DNA of 30,058 nt from Perkinsus chesapeaki (Eukaryota; Perkinsozoa; Perkinsida; Perkinsidae): assembly GCA_013115145.1 (NCBI GenBank), contig JAAPAO010000445.1:1-30058 (forward strand), in the 5' to 3' direction. Position 1 is the stretch's first letter; the number at the start of each line of letters is the position of its first letter. Shown here piece by piece: positions 1-10,134 of this stretch. A model generated the notes under the pieces. It made no database searches, was not told the DNA's origin, and saw nothing but the letters and a program-made list of their open reading frames with translations. Both the position numbers and the translations under genes were made by a program.

Positions 1-910
1 GCTTCTGTCCCTCTTATCTTGTGCAACGGGGCGTCCCGGCCGAGTAAACCAGCCCAACGAGTTGACCACACTTGTACGCGGTGTACTGTTAACCAATTAC
101 TGTGATTATGTTTGGTCCGAGAACCACTAGTGGCTGATATTGTGTGATGCTGGCTATACCATATTTAGCTGGACTCGTACTTAAGCAAACTGAACTTAAC
201 TGTCTATCAACCATGCCGAATCTCGAAAGCTGAGGGATAACTTGGATCCTACCACCTTTATCCTGTATTATGGATCACAATTTTTTGGTCATACCTGGAT
301 AATCCAGGCTGGATTTAGAACTCGTTCCACCTACAACTCGTGATGGCAATGGCGGTCGCGAATCGGCGGATTATGTCCGATGCCGAGAGTTGGTTAAGCT
401 GCAAGATTAATTTATACGAGATTGCGATCAATAAGTTATATGTCCACTATATAGGAGTATCTGTACGACTATAGTACGACTATAAAGGCATCTGAGTTAG
501 TTTGCTAGTCAGCTCGAGTGTATTTCCTATCTGTCTTCGGACACCTGTTGACACGTGGTTTCATCTCGGTGATGTGAATATATGCAAGACGCACAGGCTG
601 TAACAAACACAACAACCCACGGTAGAGATAATCTAACCAAAAGAATTATCATAGTAACGAAACGGCAACTGTGGCTGATTTCCTACAACATATATTGCCG
701 TGATGAAACACGATAATTTGTAATATACGAAATCGGGGCTTATTTGTGGTGATTAAATTCAAAAGGTCCAGCAGTATAGGGGGTTAGGATGTCCAGGCCC
801 TGAGCAGTGATAAAGTGAGTATGCAATTTGGACTCGTAAGTCCGATAAGTACGCCACCGATTGGGAATCGGCGATTGCTGGAGGCACCACCTACGAATAA
901 ACAAATAAAT
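1..910. other. Intergenic stretch, no gene seen
   Basis: No convincing coding exon is visible. From about 233 onward the sequence is recognisably related to 3143-3613: the 'atggatcaca' neighbourhood near 270 against 3180, and a long match around 563-745 against 3269-3445. It is therefore the 3' flank of the duplicated unit, because the gene inside is on the minus strand. The first 230 bases match nothing else in the window. Short open frames here are not shared between the two copies, so they are probably not genes. Confidence 0.6.
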
Positions 911-1612
911 CTAAATGGGGCATCCCGAATCTGCATACTTCGCGATTCCTTCTGGCAGTTTGGTAGTAAGAACCTCCTTATCAAGGTCGATATCAAGAGT
1001 TAGGAAGTTATCATCAAGCTGACCTTCAGAGTCTTGGATCATCTTCCTACACTGTATACCACTTAACTTAACCTCCAGACCACCTGACACTATCGTCGTC
1101 GTAGAATCGCAAGTGTAGAGAATCTTCGGAGATATTTCATCCTTCTGTCTAACAAGTCGAGCTCGCCTCTCTGTGACTATGATGCTGTAAATATAGTCAA
1201 CAAAGCGTCCATCAGTCGACAGGTAACACGTTTGGGGCCATACATATACATAGAATGTAGCCCCTTTGGGTAGTTGGGCGACAAGATATGTCTTGTCATA
1301 CGTAGCCTTCATTGTCAAGAACTTGCCGTCAAGTAGACCATTAGAGTCTTTTATCATCGTTGTACATAATACACCTTGAACATCAATCGCTATACCATCA
1401 CCAACATCCTTATCAACGTACACACACGTGTAGACAGTTGCCGGGGAGTCTGAATCTACCTGCCTGAAGAAGTTGACTTTACCATCATTTTGGAATTCAA
1501 TTCTGTTGATAAATTGTGAGTATTGCCCAGTCTCGGGCGTGAATGTGAGGTCAAGATACGCCTCGCAGCAGATGAGCAGCCCCAGGATTGTAGTAATTCT
1601 CATAAGAGTCAT
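911..1612 (-). CDS. Small secreted protein with two internal repeats, copy 1
   Basis: The product is 233 residues, in a single exon from ATG 1612 to TAG 911. Residues 1-18 form a typical signal peptide (MTLMRITTILGLLICCEA), so the protein should enter the secretory pathway. The mature chain is an internal duplication. A half with Y-T-C, then G-V-L-C and M-I-K-D-S-N-G-L-L-D, is followed by a second half with Y-T-C, G-I-Q-C and M-I-Q-D-S-E-G-Q-L-D. Each half thus keeps the same two cysteines and the MI(K/Q)DS motif, which suggests one small disulfide-bonded domain repeated twice. I do not recognise a characterised family. A paralogue lies at 3614-4318. The upstream bases 'tgatttcag' followed by a short A/T-rich leader could be a trans- or cis-splice acceptor in the 5' UTR (inference). 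Function is unknown; it is probably extracellular. Confidence 0.85.
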   Translation of the reverse strand: MTLMRITTILGLLICCEAYLDLTFTPETGQYSQFINRIEFQNDGKVNFFRQVDSDSPATVYTCVYVDKDVGDGIAIDVQGVLCTTMIKDSNGLLDGKFLTMKATYDKTYLVAQLPKGATFYVYVWPQTCYLSTDGRFVDYIYSIIVTERRARLVRQKDEISPKILYTCDSTTTIVSGGLEVKLSGIQCRKMIQDSEGQLDDNFLTLDIDLDKEVLTTKLPEGIAKYADSGCPI

Positions 1613-3613
1613 ACTATTCGGTTGAAAATAACTGAAATCAATGACATTCCTCCGTTGGCTATACCCCCTATTTAAGACACCATTCTAGACTCATGCAATG
1701 TCGTACTATCACGGATTCTGGTGAGACCAAGAGGACCGTGAGTGACAGTTGAGCACATTATACTTGCTGCTTGAAGTATCAGAGCGTGTGTCACAAGCTG
1801 CGTGACACAAGGATTCGTCCCTGCATTGTAATTTACCATAAGTCAGATATGGCATCCTGGCCTTCAGAGAACACACCTTAACTTCCGACTGGTTCACAAG
1901 TTGTGTCGGCCCTTACAATTACACTGGCGATTCATCCCTTAATGGCCACCCGCATACATCGCGACTCGGATTGATTACCAGTAATTGAACCTGTTCATTT
2001 GCGAGTTCCTGGATGCGTCACGTTGTGTTGTCTATATATATGTCATGCCGTGGCTCCGATACCTTCAACTGACGTCTATGGCGATCAGCAGCCCATTAGC
2101 ATGCGGGCTCGGGTCTCCATTTCACAGAGAAGGCTTAACGGTTTGAAATTCAAACTTTGAATATCTGGATCCTGGCGTTTGGGTATAAAGGAGACCCTGG
2201 TCGAGGCTACCTATCTTGTTGAAGGCGCTGAGAGTGAAAGCACGACACAATTGTACTTGAACTGGATGTATGGATCTTAAACCACTTCTTTATATCGACT
2301 TTAACCAAGTTTGTGTCCATATATATCAGCTGGTATATAACGGGAGGATGGAATTGACCAGCGGAAAACATTACACTGTTGCGAGCCTTGCTTAACTGGT
2401 AGGGGTTTTCATGAGAGCTTCGTACATAAATGTTGTAAAACGCTAGCTCAAGCTGAGCAGGGGTAACCCGTGACGGTATGGAGAAGAAATTCTCGTCGCT
2501 CGAAGTCCTCCCAGTGATATTTCTATGGCCTAAGGATGAAAGCGGTACTGCATAAAAGGAAGCGACGAAGAAGCAGGACCAATGATTCTTCGGTCGTTCC
2601 ACCTTGGAAACTCCACGGCAGCACGGTCCATGCGGTATCTCATTCGGTGCTGCCCATGGGCAAACCGTACCTATGTTGTGGCTGCGGGCTCTTAGTATCC
2701 GATCACCATCGCTCGCTGCGTGCAACACGTTTAAACAAGGAGTCGTAAACCGTGTGGAACGAACAAATACGAGTTACTGATCGACGTGGAAGATGCCTGA
2801 GTCGCGAAAATACCACACTTACTGTAGAGCGTCAACTGGATCTCTTGCCTGGTCTTGAGGGCTTTAGGCGAGCAGAGGATGGGACATTTAGGAATGTCAT
2901 CTCAAGAATGTCAGCTACGAAGCGTAGCCTACGCTTCTGCAGAGCAGAGGATGGAGTAACTCCTACAGGCACTTTGTGACAGCTCACGGGAATACCTGCA
3001 TTAGGTCCTCGGATGCAGTACCGTAGCGCTTTCTATGTGGCTTGAGTGTTCGGCAGCTAGCTAGTGATAAGGGGTTGCAATCACAGCGTGTGTCCTTGAG
3101 CACTTCGACATATCGCTGAGCTCATATGGATTATATGACTAGCGGAAGTATCCTGATTCTGTCTCCTTTATCATGTATTGTGGATCACGATTCTTGTCCA
3201 TACCTGGATTATGGGACCTGTTTCGTAGGACAAGTTACGTTGTTCCTATATGTCCTCTTGTTTATTCGTGATTTCGGTGACGTGAATATATGTAAGGAGC
3301 ACAGACTGTAACAGCACAACAACCCATGGTACTGTAGAGTTAGTCTAACCAAAATAATTATCTTATTACCAAAACGACAGCTGTAGCTGATTTCCTACAA
3401 GCTATATTGCCGTGATGAACAGGATAATTTGTCCCATACGAAGTAGGGCTTAGTTATGATCGGATCGAAGAGGTCCAGCAGTATAGAGAGTTAGAATGTC
3501 GAAGCATATACGATAAAAGAGTTTAGCATTTCGACTCGGGAGATATAACATCTACACCACCGATTGCTGGTGCCATCATCTATGAATAAGCGACCAATTG
3601 ATAGGCTGGACAT
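1613..3613. other. Spacer between duplicated genes with degenerate coding-like remnants
   Basis: This stretch holds the upstream flank of copy 1 and the 3' flank of copy 2. On the minus strand around 2210-2480 a reading frame (AQLELAFYNIYVRSSHENPY) has a counterpart at about 5320-5560 (AQLELAFYSI, then a stop). The two part company in frame further on. I read these as decayed remnants of a shared exon or element rather than live genes. Near 2868 and 2939 a short block around 'gcagaggatgg' is repeated. Between about 2750 and 3140 nothing else is recognisable. Confidence 0.5.
1787..1809. promoter_or_regulatory. Hairpin upstream of secreted-protein gene, copy 1
   Basis: TGTGTCAC, loop aagctgc, GTGACACA forms a perfect 8-bp stem about 175 bases upstream of the ATG of copy 1. 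The same loop and the inner five base pairs (GTCAC / GTGAC) survive at about 4537-4553 upstream of copy 2, although flanking sequence has diverged. A promoter or operator-like role is inferred from position and conservation only. Confidence 0.35.
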
Positions 3614-4318
3614 CTAAATGGGGCATCCCGAATCTGTATACTTGGCGATACCTTTGCCTTCTGGCAGTTTGGTAGTAAGAACCCCTTTACCAAGGTCGAT
3701 TTCAAAAGTTAGGAAGTTATCGTCAAGCTGACCTTCAGAGTCTTGGATCATCTTCCTACACTGTATACCACTTAACTTAACCTCCAGACCACCTGACACT
3801 ATTGTCGTCGTAGAATCGCAAGTGTAAAGAATCTTCGGAGATACTTCATCCTTCTGTCTAACAAGTCGAGCTCGCCTCTCCATGACTATGATACTGCCAA
3901 TATAGTCAACAAAACGTTCGTCTGTCGACAGGTAACACGTTTGGGGCCATACATACACATAAAGTATAATCCCTTTGGGTAGTTGGGCGACAAGATATGT
4001 CTTGTCATTCGTAGCCTTCATTTCCAAGAACTTTTCGTCAAGTAAACCATTAGAGTCTTTTATCATCCTTGTACATAATACGCCTTGAATGGTAATCTTA
4101 ATACCATCAAGAACAGTGTCACTCTTATACACACACGTGTAGATGGTCGTCGGGGAATCTGCATCTACCTGCCTGAAGAACTTGACTTGAGCATCATCGC
4201 GGAATTCAATTCTGTCGATAAATTGTGAGTATTGCCCAGTCTCGGGGGTGAATGTGATGTTAAAGGCCTCGCAGCAGATGAGCAGCCCCAGGATTGTAGT
4301 AATTCTCATAAGATTCAT
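3614..4318 (-). CDS. Small secreted protein with two internal repeats, copy 2
   Basis: The product is 234 residues in a single exon from ATG 4318. The signal peptide MNLMRITTILGLLICCEA is nearly identical to that of the paralogue at 911-1612. The architecture is the same: two halves each with Y-T-C, a G-(V/I)-x-C pair and an MI(K/Q)DS(N/E)G motif. The second half is almost identical to copy 1 at both DNA and protein level (for example LEVKLSGIQCRKMIQDSEGQ is shared exactly). The first half carries clustered amino-acid changes, such as CVYKSDTVLDGIKI against CVYVDKDVGDGIAI. The product is probably secreted; function is unknown. Confidence 0.85.
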   Translation of the reverse strand: MNLMRITTILGLLICCEAFNITFTPETGQYSQFIDRIEFRDDAQVKFFRQVDADSPTTIYTCVYKSDTVLDGIKITIQGVLCTRMIKDSNGLLDEKFLEMKATNDKTYLVAQLPKGIILYVYVWPQTCYLSTDERFVDYIGSIIVMERRARLVRQKDEVSPKILYTCDSTTTIVSGGLEVKLSGIQCRKMIQDSEGQLDDNFLTFEIDLGKGVLTTKLPEGKGIAKYTDSGCPI

Positions 4319-5783
4319 ACTATTCGGTTGAAAATAACTAAAATCAATGACATTCCCCCATTGGCTATACCCTTACTCAAGACCCCACTCTAGAGTTTTG
4401 CAGGATCATAACAATCGTACGAACACTGACTGCTGCGACCATTGAGACTGTGAATACTAGTGGGGCAACTCGTGCTGATGCTGTGATGAGGTATATCTGG
4501 ATAGTAGCTTATCACTGAAGCTTGAAGTGCTAGAGCTGGTGTCACAAGCTGCGTGACGTAAAGATTTGTCTTAGATACTAATATGATTCCAGGGGCAATA
4601 TCATCCACCGGACGTCAAGAACTTCACGCTGCCTCTTTGATTAGTTTGGTAGAGATGAGAAGTTCAGCGCTTGTCATTGAGAACAGCAAATAATTGACTA
4701 GAGACTGAACACGAGAGGTGTCATTGCTCCAGGGACCCTCGCGAATTAGCTGCCTTGAAGGAGTGAGCCTGTCTACACGAAGCCCTACGCTGCACCACGC
4801 ATCCTCCAGTGAAGTTTTTCGAAGAAGGAACCGACTACCTGGATCGAATTGCATGATTATAGCTGATACCCCTTCCGCACTACGAGGCATGGCCTGATCG
4901 ATATCTGGGCATTTGAAAGAACCATTAGTTCCGCATGGGACATGGGTGGTGACACCACCGTGGTGTCACACCAGTGGTATACTAGCCATCAAATCCCGGC
5001 CTGATGTACCGAAACTGTTGACTCACGAACTGCGTATTCATTGACATTCCTATTGACTTTTCGTCGCTCAATGGCCACCTTCGTACATCTCGACCCGGAT
5101 TGGTTGCCGATCATTGAACCGGTTCATTCCTCGGCTACTCATTCTATCGGTCTTGCTGTGTCACGTTGTATTGTCTACAGACATGTCACTCCGTGGACCC
5201 ATCACTATGTGGGCCCAGAGCTCCACTCCGTAGAGAAGACCCAGTGGTCTGAATACCTGGATCCTGGTGTTCAAGTATGAATGATGCCCCGCTTGGGGCA
5301 GTCCAATCTCGTTGATGTCGTGGAATATGAAAGCACCACGCGAGTTGTACTTGAACTGAATGTAAAGAGCCTAAACCGCTTTCGTATACCGACTTTTCAT
5401 CAAGTTTGGCACGATATATATCAGCTGGTACGAAACGGTAGAGACCGAATCGGCCAGCGGAAAACACTACACTGTTGCCAGACTTACCAAACTGGCCGGC
5501 CTTTTCATGAGGCTTCTTTAGTTAAATGCTGTAAAACGCTAGCTCAAGCTGAGCAAGACTAACTCCAGCTCTCACTGGGAGCATGACTTCCGAGGATGCG
5601 TCATAAACTTTGAGAACCCAACAGGTGAAATGGTCACAGTGAGCCTTGCAAGGCCAAGATAGAATAAACTATTCGAAGCTCTCTGACAGCCTCCCTTAAG
5701 CCTTCTCTTGCTGAGTCTATATCGGGTCGTTCTGTACGTTGCGCAACCTACAGGGTGCAGTATCCTACCGCTACCGTTATATC
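4319..5783. other. Upstream flank of copy 2 and spacer, no complete gene
   Basis: Contains the unit 2 flank with the hairpin near 4537-4553, the palindrome at 4949-4969 and blocks matching unit 1 near 5070-5560. The minus-strand frame ending in VFSAGRFGLYRFVPADIYRA (about 5408-5467) resembles the remnant in unit 1 but is interrupted by a stop upstream. A plus-strand frame from ATG 5071 to 5280 is broken by stops in unit 1, so I do not call it a gene. Bases 5560-5783 match nothing else here. Confidence 0.5.
4949..4969. repeat. Perfect 10-bp palindrome with 1-nt centre
   Basis: GTGACACCAC, single C, GTGGTGTCAC. It is part of a recurring class of odd-length palindromes in non-coding parts of the window (see findings). 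Confidence 0.8.
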
Positions 5784-6214
5784 TTACATGTGACTGAATT
5801 GCTCATAGTCAATATTTACGTCTGTGTCTAGAGGGACGCCAGCGCCCAACAAAAAGGCGTCCATATCGGAGTCCTGACATGAAAGTGTTAAGATTGCAGC
5901 TATATCGAGCTCAGCAACTGAGAGCCTTTCTCCCAATGTTGTGAGGATATGCCTTAAGTCTTTGATGGAGATTTGACCAGTTCCTGATACGTCAAATACT
6001 TGGAAGGCCTAAATACGAGGGCTGGCGCATACGAGCCGTCGCCCGGCATTGACAGGCCACTCGCTGTTCACCTCTCTAAGGCTTCCTTCGGTGTCTCGCT
6101 CAGAAGTGTTTTGGAGCTTATCGTAAAGCTCTTTGAACTCGTTTAAGTCAAGAGCATGGCTTTCGCCGATGTCGCTTTGTAATGTTGTCAACGCAGCTTC
6201 GGTGATATACACAC
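5784..6214 (-). CDS. EF-hand (calmodulin / myosin light chain-like) protein, 3' exons
   Basis: Two minus-strand exons are clear: 6214-6072 and 6008-5784, separated by a 63-nt GT-AG intron (6071-6009). Joined, they read LREAFQVFDVSGTGQISIKD across the splice, which is the classic entry into the third EF-hand of calmodulin-like proteins. The loop D-V-S-G-T-G-Q-I-S-I-K-D has the usual Asp, Ser, Thr, Gly and Ile positions, with Asp instead of Glu at position 12. The last EF-hand (DSDMDAF...NIDYEQF) carries an insertion and is probably degenerate. The upstream exon starts after an AG (6216-6215) in phase 1 and reads as the second EF-hand (ITEAALTTLQSDIG, then ALDLNEFKEL). At least one 5' exon with the first EF-hand is therefore missing from this call. 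I could not find it in 6220-6520, which is AT-rich and has stops. The gene may have a diverged start or be truncated. Confidence 0.75.
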
Positions 6215-6247
6215 CTATTAGTAAAAAAATATCATTACTGACTATAT

Positions 6248-6262
6248 GTTATACCGTATAAC
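6248..6262. repeat. Perfect 7-bp palindrome with 1-nt centre
   Basis: GTTATAC, C, GTATAAC in the AT-rich stretch upstream of the EF-hand exons. It is followed closely by the loop-less palindrome GTATGCATAC (6269-6278). Confidence 0.7.
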
Positions 6263-6584
6263 CTATACGTATGCATACATTTTTATCGTATATCGGTACA
6301 TTATTAATCTACCTTATACCGATCAGTCAACTACAGCTTGTACGGATTAGCATCTAGAGCTGGCATTTATCTCTGATGTTATCTCGCTTCAGTCGAGAAA
6401 CTCGTCATTACGTAGCCTTTTCCTATGTTCATTTTATGCGAAATTTGATTTCAAGTTGGCGCATGTTAATCTTATACGAAGCTCGGTTCAGATATAACAC
6501 GCTGATATGGTAGAGATGTTTGTCAGTAGTCTGTTATATTCCTTCAGTATTGCTCATCACTTTCACAGCTGGTGAGGTATACCA

Positions 6585-7883
6585 ATGTTTTTGTTCTTAC
6601 CGAGGCTGCGGAGCGCTGGACCAATACTATCTGTTGAGAGACGGTTATTCGATGGGCCCGAGAATATGCGGAAGCACTCCTCAATCTCCACGGGATGCAC
6701 TTCGTCCATTTCAAGAGCGTTGTTCTACGGCCTTTTCAAAAGATGCGTCGAAGACTCGAAGGTTCGATCCCCGGTTACGACATTTTTCTGCATTTAAATC
6801 GTCGGACCGTTTCAAGGCGCGCGGTCAAGAATGGCGAGCGAGAAAAACTGATGGAGACCGTTTCCAGGCAGTAAGTATGATCGGATCACATCGTTAGTAA
6901 TAAGCAATTGGTTTGTTAACCAACTTCGATGGTGTTCGTTCAAACCGCAAGTAGTAAGATATTTGTTGAGATAATTATTAATGCTTGGCATTCTACATAA
7001 TCAACGTGAAGCGTCAGGAAAGCGAACGTTACGGCAGAAGGCCCAGAGGTATGAGCTCCAGATACGGAAGATGGTCACTAAAGCTGGGGCCGCCGGAATA
7101 ACCGTTTTCGACTGGGACGATACACTGTTCCCCACAGTAGACCTACTTTCAAGGCAAAATATTGCAGAGGACTTCCAGTACTATCTGAACTGTTGACAAG
7201 GGAATTATTATCATTCTATCAGGGAGCAGCTACAAGAGCTGTCTTTGGTTGTCAAGCGCTTGCTGAAATGTTGTCTTCGTGTCGGGCCTGTAGTGATCGT
7301 TACAAATTCTGAGAAAGGTTGGGTAGAGTACAGCGCACAGACGTACTGTCCAACACTAACAAAGGTAATACCAATGGAGGGATATCATTGGAGAAGGCTA
7401 TTAGGTATTGCGTCAATGCCGAATAATATCGGCTAGAAGCGCCTACGAAGAACAGTATCCCGAGGACCGCTATCCTGACGCTTCCTCGCTTTGGAAGTTC
7501 CTTGCATTTTCTGTACTGCTGAGGGAGTTCAAACCCTCCCAGGTAAGGATTGAATATGTACATTATCGTTGATATGTGCCTCAGCTTATATCAATTGGAG
7601 ATTCTGTAAAGGAACGGCAAGCGTGCTTAAAAGTGACCGCTGCCTCCTCGCCCGATTGCCTTCCCAAAAGCGTTAAGTTGGTTGGTGCCCCAAGTATTGG
7701 GACACTCATTCGCGAGCTTACTGTACTAGGCACAGTCTTTGAGGTAGTAGTAATAATGACAACAACATTCGGTGTATGCTACTCCCTATGTAGGACTTAT
7801 TCACGCTTAGAAGCCCTGTGGACATTCAATTTGATGGGGATGTCTTCCAGGATCAGACAAGAGCTCCTTGTCCTGCTCCATGA
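6585..7883 (+). CDS. HAD-superfamily hydrolase, multi-exon
   Basis: The hallmark is FDWDDTLFPT, the HAD nucleophile motif (DxDxT). It is followed by VVIVTNSEKGWVEYS (motif II, T-N, with the GWVE block seen in a protist/algal HAD subfamily) and ISIGDSVKERQAC (motif IV region). Exons supported by phase are: 6585-6761, 6817-6870, about 7041-7177, 7223-7364, 7405-7542, 7585-7743 and 7794-7883 (TGA). Introns are 55, about 170, 45, 40, 42 and 50 nt. The 45-nt intron at 7178-7222 removes an in-frame TGA, and splicing at 7405 restores CRIISARSAYEEQYPEDRYP. The 5' part is less certain. ATG 6585 begins MFLFLPRLRSAG, which could be a mitochondrial leader, and there is a strong donor GCA|GTAAGT at 6870. 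The third-exon acceptor could instead be at 7046 or 7061, or the gene could start at ATG 6981 (MLGILHNQ). A phosphatase activity on an unknown substrate is inferred from the family. Confidence 0.75.
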
Positions 7884-7918
7884 TGATCGTCCCCCACGCC
7901 CGTTAAGCTGTTGCTTCA

Positions 7919-8251
7919 CTAAGCTACCCTAACATCAAAATTACTATCGTATATGTATGTAAAATTGCTTTGTTGTTGAACCGCTATATCTTGTCCGTTG
8001 TGACAAGTTGAGCGGTTCCCAGCCCATCGACCTGACCTCATTTGTCTCTGCACTTTATCGAATCTAACGTTGAGACAGGCAGGTTCTAAGGGTACTATCT
8101 TGTCGTTCATATAGTCCTTCCCTTCTACTCTGCGACCGTCTGAGGTCTTCCGCCACTGGTGGTAGACGTCCTTATGGACCATTAGGCTGAGTTTGGTTCC
8201 TCTCGGCAGCAAACTGCGGAAGAGATCGGAACGCCAAGTGCTCGGATACAC
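7919..8251 (-). CDS. Unassigned terminal exon, minus strand
   Basis: An open frame of 110 codons follows a good acceptor (CGCTTTCAG at 8260-8252) and ends at TAG/TAA 7919. It starts VYPSTWRSDLFRSLLPRGTK and is rich in basic residues and tryptophan, with no repeats. There is no ATG at its start, so it must be a 3' exon. A possible upstream exon lies at about 8587-8747 (acceptor CTAACAG; frame YPIDNDHISETFEDFKALPN) with donor GTATGTGAG, but the junction could not be confirmed. I do not recognise the family. Confidence 0.4.
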   Translation of the reverse strand: MYPSTWRSDLFRSLLPRGTKLSLMVHKDVYHQWRKTSDGRRVEGKDYMNDKIVPLEPACLNVRFDKVQRQMRSGRWAGNRSTCHNGQDIAVQQQSNFTYIYDSNFDVRVA

Positions 8252-10134
8252 CTGAAAGCGTTACTTGTTCGGCATCGCTTGAATAGGTTCTTGTCTGTCT
8301 TCATTCGGGGTTGGTCGTCTGTGATGTCTAAACACGGTAGCGTTGTCTACTGCATTTGTAGGGTATCACAGTGCTCTCTCTCTGGTCATTCTCTTGTTGT
8401 TGCTCTGATCACAGAGTTTCCAGCAGTATTTGCCTTTTGTTGGCGGCGCCGGCAGGTGTATTATTTCATTCAGTATATTTAGCACAGTATGGTACGGTCA
8501 CGATGGGCGGCACGTAAGGCGAGCTCAGAGAGCAGCCCCCAGAATCTCAGGGAGCGGGCCGTGAAGCTGGCGCACAACTCACATACGTATTCCTCGTGTA
8601 ATCCGAGGCGACTGGTAATATGGAATCTGGAGAGGATAGAATAGCATTTGGACCTTACCCTTGTGAAGGAGGGTTGCGTTAGGCTGATTAGGTAGCGCCT
8701 TAAAGTCTTCGAAGGTCTCTGATATATGATCATTATCGATAGGATAACTGTTAGACGTGAAAGATAAGATTGGTGCAGCAAAACATGCGCTTTATTTTCG
8801 AACTAGAAATTTTCACTTGTAACTCTTTGAAATACTCCTGGGTGTATTTCTATCGGGAACTCAGATAGTAGCCCGTGCATGGCTCGTGTGCTATCTCAAC
8901 TGTGAAACATGGCCGCAGATTGGCGGCAGTGTTGAGCAATCTTAGTAGTTAGCGACTTGTCAGGTTCTACAACCCAGAGAGCCCGTCGCGGAGTTGGCCC
9001 GAAACTACCTCTTGGAAAATCCCTCCAAACAGCCAGTGTAGCATTGCATAGTCGAAGCACTTCTTATTATAGCATTCGTTAGGCACGGCAACACAGAGCT
9101 AGTTCGGAAGGAAGTCGCATTCGTCGGGGATTGTCCCGATGCACGCTCGTCTATGCTTATGTTGCCGGCCATTAGTATCCGCGGCAACAACAGCATGGAT
9201 TCATCGAGCAGAGGCAGCTCAAGTAAAGTTTGGCACAGTGCTAGGTAAGATAGTAAAACGATATTGCATCGCTCCTCCTATTTATACAAAGCTTGAGCTA
9301 CTTCCAAAGAGGCTATCCTGAGACTTCGCTTCTTCACTGTAGATTATGGTGCATTTGTTTTCAGTTCGGCACCTACTTCGAAGTGCTCGGAAGAGGTCAG
9401 CCCGTCAGCGTCCACTGCAGTCAGCTCGTCCCTATGTGATCGCAGTTAAAAAAGATATATAACAGCGACAGGATACAAAAGAGCTGTTTTTATACCATTA
9501 CGTTGATGTTCTTGCTCATGATTATTTTCACTTGACGAACCGACAAACGTTGTTCGTATACCATAACCATCATCTGGATAGCGAATAATCTTCTTGATCT
9601 TCTATCCCACTAAGCTCTAGTATTTTTTGCTGATACCCAACATCAAAGCACTGTTGTTGCTTTCATTAGCTTAGTCTACTGTTCTCGGGATGCCTGGCAC
9701 AGTAGTCGGTACAGTGAGCTATCATTATAATGTACATTTGGCGTTTTCTATATGATCCTTGGCGCGGATCTTGGTGTGGGATACTGAAGTTAAGCTTGGT
9801 GTCCAGCCTATTAAGCACGGTCAATATTCAAGTATCATGTCTCTTTGTTCTTTTGACTATCTATTGTCGGCCTTTACAATCGCTTAGGCGTCTCAGCCTC
9901 TTACACAGCATGAGGACTCGAGACCATAATAAGTTTTTCGACATTGATAGTTCAACCATCGAGATTATGTGCTCATTGCTTTGACGTGCTAATTGCTCTG
10001 GACTATTATCATCACTGCCGTAGTTTGCATTTCTGGATTGCCTTAGTAGTTGTTCCCGTGCTTGCTGCACGGTGTAGCTATAAGTAGTCCTTGCAATATC
10101 ATTTATCGTTCGCGACGACGATTATCTTGGAGGA
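8252..10134. other. Fragmentary minus-strand coding signals, not assembled
   Basis: Three stretches look exon-like on the minus strand. The first is about 8587-8747, described with the exon above. The second is about 9009-9105, a frame reading CVAVPNECYNKKCFDYAMLH between an AG and a GTAGTT donor, with a stop just upstream. The third is about 9861-10077, a frame reading RQSRNANYGSDDNSPEQLAR ending in TAG. Phases do not join cleanly, so I give no gene model. The rest (9200-9860 in particular) shows no supported feature on either strand. Confidence 0.3.

Larger units (their letters stand above)
233..2460. repeat. Tandem duplication, unit 1
   Basis: This segment is repeated in direct orientation at about 3143-5555. 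Landmarks shared in the same order are: the flank near 563 / 3269, the secreted-protein gene 911-1612 / 3614-4318, the hairpin near 1787 / 4534, an 'atggccacc' block near 1941 / 5071, and a block ending in 'gctagctcaagctgagca' near 2441 / 5537. The offset rises from about 2.7 kb in the gene to about 3.1 kb at the far end, so small insertions or deletions have accumulated. Identity is high in the gene and patchy outside it. The ends are approximate. Confidence 0.85.
3143..5555. repeat. Tandem duplication, unit 2
   Basis: Second unit of the tandem duplication described at 233-2460, in the same orientation and order. It carries the paralogous secreted-protein gene at 3614-4318, the shared hairpin near 4537-4553 and the remnants near 5070-5560. 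Relative to unit 1 it contains extra sequence between the gene and the far end, including a perfect palindrome at 4949-4969. Confidence 0.85.

Noticed and set aside
2207-2728. 173-codon minus-strand frame in the duplication
   Set aside because: Its counterpart in unit 2 has a stop and diverges in frame; there is no ATG with support and no splice sites, so it was treated as a remnant.
3126-3311. 61-codon plus-strand frame starting at a real ATG
   Set aside because: The equivalent position in unit 1 is not open, and the protein has no features beyond chance hydrophobicity.
6756-6780. tRNA-like T-loop 'ggttcgatccc'
   Set aside because: The flanking bases do not form a T-stem and no anticodon or acceptor arm is present; it lies at an exon-intron boundary of the HAD gene.
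7194-7196. In-frame TGA inside the HAD hydrolase (possible selenocysteine, readthrough or pseudogene)
   Set aside because: A 45-nt GT-AG intron (7178-7222) removes it and keeps the frame, in line with the other short introns of the gene.
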